From assembly GCF_000347175.1 (NCBI RefSeq), contig NZ_ANIK01000044.1, positions 1 to 44,211 on the forward strand: 44,211 bases of DNA. Reading direction: 5' to 3'. Below are positions 41,979 to 44,211 of the stretch, piece by piece. Within the stretch, counting starts at the first letter, position 1. Each line of letters begins with the position of its first letter. The notes below the pieces were generated by a model that saw only the letters and a list, made by a program, of their open reading frames with translations, was not told the DNA's origin and ran no database searches. Source of the stretch: Leptospira alstonii serovar Sichuan str. 79601 (lineage in GTDB: Bacteria > Spirochaetota > Leptospiria > Leptospirales > Leptospiraceae). The position numbers and the translations under genes are program-made.

Positions 41979-43022
41979 CTAAATTTTATCATAATCAGTT
42001 AAATGCTTCAGAATAGTTTTACCAATTGCATATGCTAACTTTACCGGAACAGCATTTCCAATGTGCCGCCCCAGCGTACCGACCATAGGCTTCTGACCAG
42101 TCGGAAGAAACTTAAATGTCTTTGGAAAAGTTTGCAGTAATGCACCTTCCCGTAGAGTTAAAGCTCGATCTTCCTCAGGATGACCAAACCTTCCCGTTCC
42201 ATAAGTATGAAACTGGGTTGTTATGGTCGGCGCTGGTAGATCCCATTCCAAACGACCATATACTGCAGAATAAGATTTCCCCGATGCGCGTTGGTGACAT
42301 GGCAACTTCAAATAAGCGGGCCAATCCTTCCAACTTCCACCAGGAGTTGAAACTTGTATCCTCTTTAGATTTATATTAGAAAGTTTTCCAGGAACGTGAA
42401 GTGCATCATTTTTCCATTTATTTTTCAGAGAACGCCCCCCTATCGCGTCACGAACCGTCCGAAATTGATGCTCTTTGTAAGTTGAGACAGGTAGGGGAAT
42501 CTTTCCTAGCTTCGAAGCAATTAAAACTAAACGCTTTCTCATTTGGGGAACTCCGTAATGTGCTGAACAAAGAATATCCCAAGAAACAAAATAACTGTTC
42601 TCTTCCAGCGCATTTACAAATTCTTCAAATATCTCCGCTTTGACCAACTCTGGGACATTCTCCATTGAAACAATAGTTGGTTGTATTTCTTTAACGAGTT
42701 CCTTAAAGCTCTTTAGTAAATTCCATCTTTCATCGGATTTTCTATCGGCGATTTTGTTCGAATGCTTGGAAAAAGGTTGGCAAGGAGCACATCCAACTAA
42801 CACTGCCGTTGAGTCGGAAGGAAATAAATTTTTTACTTCCTCAGAAGAAGCCAAAGATAAATCTCTATTTAAGAATAAACTCTTAATATTTTGTTCGAAC
42901 GCATAGCGGCACGATTCGTCCGAATCTATACCGGCAACAATGTCGAGCCCAGAATTCTTCAACCCTAAAGCTAATCCTCCTATTCCACAAAATAGATCGA
43001 CCACAGCCACTCTCGTCTTCAT
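41979..43022 (-). CDS. DNA (cytosine-5)-methyltransferase
   Basis: 347 aa with all core motifs: DLFCGIGGLALG (SAM site, residues 9-20), catalytic C81 in PCQPFS, ENVPE (motif VI), QMRKRLVLIAS (VIII), RALTLREGALLQTFP (IX) and IGNAVPVKLAYAIG (X). The target-recognition region between VIII and IX (about 185-285) contains SYSAVYGRLEWDLPAPTITT. The recognition sequence cannot be read off. No endonuclease lies beside it on the same strand. A divergent unknown ORF begins 162 bases away and is the best candidate partner. The DNA is AT-rich relative to the core, so the unit is probably acquired. Confidence 0.92.
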   Translation of the reverse strand: MKTRVAVVDLFCGIGGLALGLKNSGLDIVAGIDSDESCRYAFEQNIKSLFLNRDLSLASSEEVKNLFPSDSTAVLVGCAPCQPFSKHSNKIADRKSDERWNLLKSFKELVKEIQPTIVSMENVPELVKAEIFEEFVNALEENSYFVSWDILCSAHYGVPQMRKRLVLIASKLGKIPLPVSTYKEHQFRTVRDAIGGRSLKNKWKNDALHVPGKLSNINLKRIQVSTPGGSWKDWPAYLKLPCHQRASGKSYSAVYGRLEWDLPAPTITTQFHTYGTGRFGHPEEDRALTLREGALLQTFPKTFKFLPTGQKPMVGTLGRHIGNAVPVKLAYAIGKTILKHLTDYDKI

Positions 43023-43184
43023 ACCGGTTTAATTATTCTTTATGTCGCTTGAAAGATATCAAGAGAAAAATCAAAACAAAACCCAATTTGACATACTTGG
43101 ATAATAAAAAATACGTTAATTGCTATTTACTCTAAAAGATTCTTTTCATAGTTGGTAATTTTCTATATTTTGACGTTTTAATAA

Positions 43185-43982
43185 ATGAACTGGCAAAGTT
43201 ATTCTTATTACGATTGGAATGATACACTATGCAATGCAATTTTTGCAATATCAGACTCTGAAAGACCAACAAAACAGATATTAAGAATCCCCTCGTCTAT
43301 GTATTTTCTTGCCTCATTAGTTGATGCAAGTTCAGAAGAAAATTTAGTCGCGAACACTTTTATTCAATCCATTACATTCGAAATGTCCAGTGGACAAAAA
43401 AAATCCTTCTGCTCATTTGCTTGCTCATTAGCGGAAAAAGAATGGGATACAGATAGCAAAGCTCCCCCTCCATTCTTTGGACTATTATGGCTTACGTGTG
43501 CTGCCTCATATGGATACCCGGAGCCAGACAATCATTTTCATGCAAATATGAGAAATATCTTAGGCATTGTCAGTGAATTCAGTCGTTTAAATGATCTATG
43601 GGAAAAGACTCAAATTTGGGTAAACAAGTCTAGCAAAGGATTTATATTTTTCCTGCCTCCAAAAAACAATTATCGAAAGAATGTAGGTTACTCGTGGATG
43701 TTATCATTTCCACAACATCGAGATAGGCGAATACTTCAAGAAATCTTTTCCCAGGAAGGGTTTACTGGAGATCTTCCACCGCTCATGCCTACTGAGCGCT
43801 TACTTCAACAAAACAAAACAAGATTTTCTGAAGAATTTAGGGAATACTTTGATTCTACTCGAAAAGACAATTTTGCTAATTCAGATTTTTGGGAAACAAT
43901 AGCCAATGAATGCCTATACGGAAATGGCCCTTCAGGAAAAATCATGGGTAAACGTCCAAACCGCCTAAATGAAAGAGAATAG
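43185..43982 (+). CDS. unknown protein divergent from the methyltransferase, probably truncated by an IS
   Basis: 265 aa from ATG 43185; no ribosome binding site is seen. It begins MNWQSYSYYDWNDTLCNAIF and is rich in aromatic residues. Notable segments: PPPFFGLLWLTCAASYGYPE near 95, and GYSWMLSFPQHRDRRILQEI near 168. The last 13 or so codons overlap the ISL3-type transposase on the other strand, so the natural C-terminus has probably been replaced by IS sequence after about residue 247. I do not recognise the family, and no clear nuclease motif is visible. Position suggests a restriction enzyme or the first gene of a larger defence system whose remainder lies beyond the IS. Codon use is AT-rich like the methyltransferase. 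Confidence 0.6.
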   Translation: MNWQSYSYYDWNDTLCNAIFAISDSERPTKQILRIPSSMYFLASLVDASSEENLVANTFIQSITFEMSSGQKKSFCSFACSLAEKEWDTDSKAPPPFFGLLWLTCAASYGYPEPDNHFHANMRNILGIVSEFSRLNDLWEKTQIWVNKSSKGFIFFLPPKNNYRKNVGYSWMLSFPQHRDRRILQEIFSQEGFTGDLPPLMPTERLLQQNKTRFSEEFREYFDSTRKDNFANSDFWETIANECLYGNGPSGKIMGKRPNRLNERE

Positions 43983-44211
43983 CGACGCGGAAGAAATCGA
44001 AATTTCTGAAGCCTCTTGCATTCGATTTAATTTTCTGAATACTTGAATTAATACTTTCCGAACCAGCGTTTGTGATTCGATGAGCGAAGTAGGTAAGGAT
44101 GTATTTAATGTTTTTATAAAGCATCTTAGCGACTTTAATAATAGGTTTAAGTTTAGAATGAGTAGCCCAAAAATACCAACGTTTGAAAAACTTTTCCGCA
44201 TTACCTTTATA
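43927..44211 (-). mobile_element. ISL3-family insertion sequence, right-hand fragment in window
   Basis: The transposase C-terminus enters from the right edge and stops at 43942. The outer end is probably a few bases beyond; GGCCCTTCAGGAAAAAT at 43927 resembles the GG-pyrimidine-rich ends of ISL3 elements, but the other end is not in the window, so the boundary is a guess. The element lies inside the 3' part of the ORF at 43185. Confidence 0.55.
43942..44211 (-). CDS. ISL3-family transposase (partial, C-terminal 89 aa)
   Basis: The minus-strand frame is open from the right edge to TGA 43944-43942. It reads KFFKRWYFWATHSKLKPIIK near its visible start, then YFAHRITNAGSESINSSIQK and ARGFRNFDFFRVAILFHLGG, ending LDVYP. 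The block from ITNA-S-E-IN-S-IQ-IK to RGFRNF and GGL is the conserved C-terminus of ISL3 (DDE_Tnp_ISL3) transposases, where E is the last residue of the DDE triad. The visible part has no frameshift; the N-terminal part lies outside the window. Confidence 0.85.
   Translation of the reverse strand, partial: YKGNAEKFFKRWYFWATHSKLKPIIKVAKMLYKNIKYILTYFAHRITNAGSESINSSIQKIKSNARGFRNFDFFRVAILFHLGGLDVYP

Noticed and set aside
43088..43093. TTGACA as promoter for the unknown ORF at 43185
   Set aside because: No acceptable -10 stands 16-18 bases downstream, and it is about 90 bases from the start codon.
43965..44201. 78-aa minus-strand frame at the right edge
   Set aside because: It is the out-of-frame shadow of the ISL3 transposase, whose correct frame shows the conserved ITNA and RGFRNF motifs.

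Overview
The window looks like chromosome of a spirochaete of the genus Leptospira, most likely the pathogenic clade. The evidence is gene content and order: an mfd / LipL31-like lipoprotein / uppP / lptD run, spirochaete-type lipoproteins, frequent TTG starts, 4-nt stop/start overlaps, and intergenic palindromic repeats of a kind I associate with Leptospira. The core genes are fairly GC-rich for the genus, so I do not name a species. No rRNA, tRNA or CRISPR array was seen.

Layout. 1-855: left part of an IS110-family insertion sequence (recombinase on the minus strand, running off the left edge). Its upstream leader folds into a strong bridge-RNA-like structure. 949-3722: an epoxide-hydrolase-like protein, a long repeat-bearing gap and two little-known proteins. 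3811-4575: exonuclease III, divergent from a long plus-strand run at 4673-19033: hisD, panC, mfd, a LipL31-like lipoprotein, uppP, lptD, an undecaprenyl-phosphate sugar transferase, gatC, gatA and hisF. The middle of that run is an envelope module: carrier-lipid recycling, O-antigen/polysaccharide initiation and LPS export.

19462-26313 is all minus strand: two tandem lipase-like lipoproteins, then the operon folD, CE7-like hydrolase, cysS and rlmB. rlmB appears to start at AUA overlapping the cysS stop. asnS (26395) and a TPR-like protein read the other way. 29062-30940 holds two exported or anchored proteins of unknown function. 30975-34662 is an overlapping minus-strand operon: an NSS-family transporter, a 41-aa single-span protein resembling MetS-type small subunits, and a DinG-type helicase. 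clpB (34890-37469) closes the core segment.

From 37470 to the right edge the window is accessory. It holds inverted repeats; a four-gene cassette (unknown, winged-helix-like, HNH nuclease, unknown); an AbiEi/AbiEii toxin-antitoxin pair with a promoter placed for leaderless mRNA; a C5-cytosine methyltransferase; and a divergent unknown ORF whose 3' end runs into an ISL3-family transposase at the right edge. The last block looks like a defence island broken by an IS. The methyltransferase and the unknown ORF may be the remaining or split part of a restriction or other anti-phage system. The most notable items are the IS110 leader RNA, the AUA start of rlmB, the hidden MetS-like gene and the truncated methyltransferase-linked ORF.
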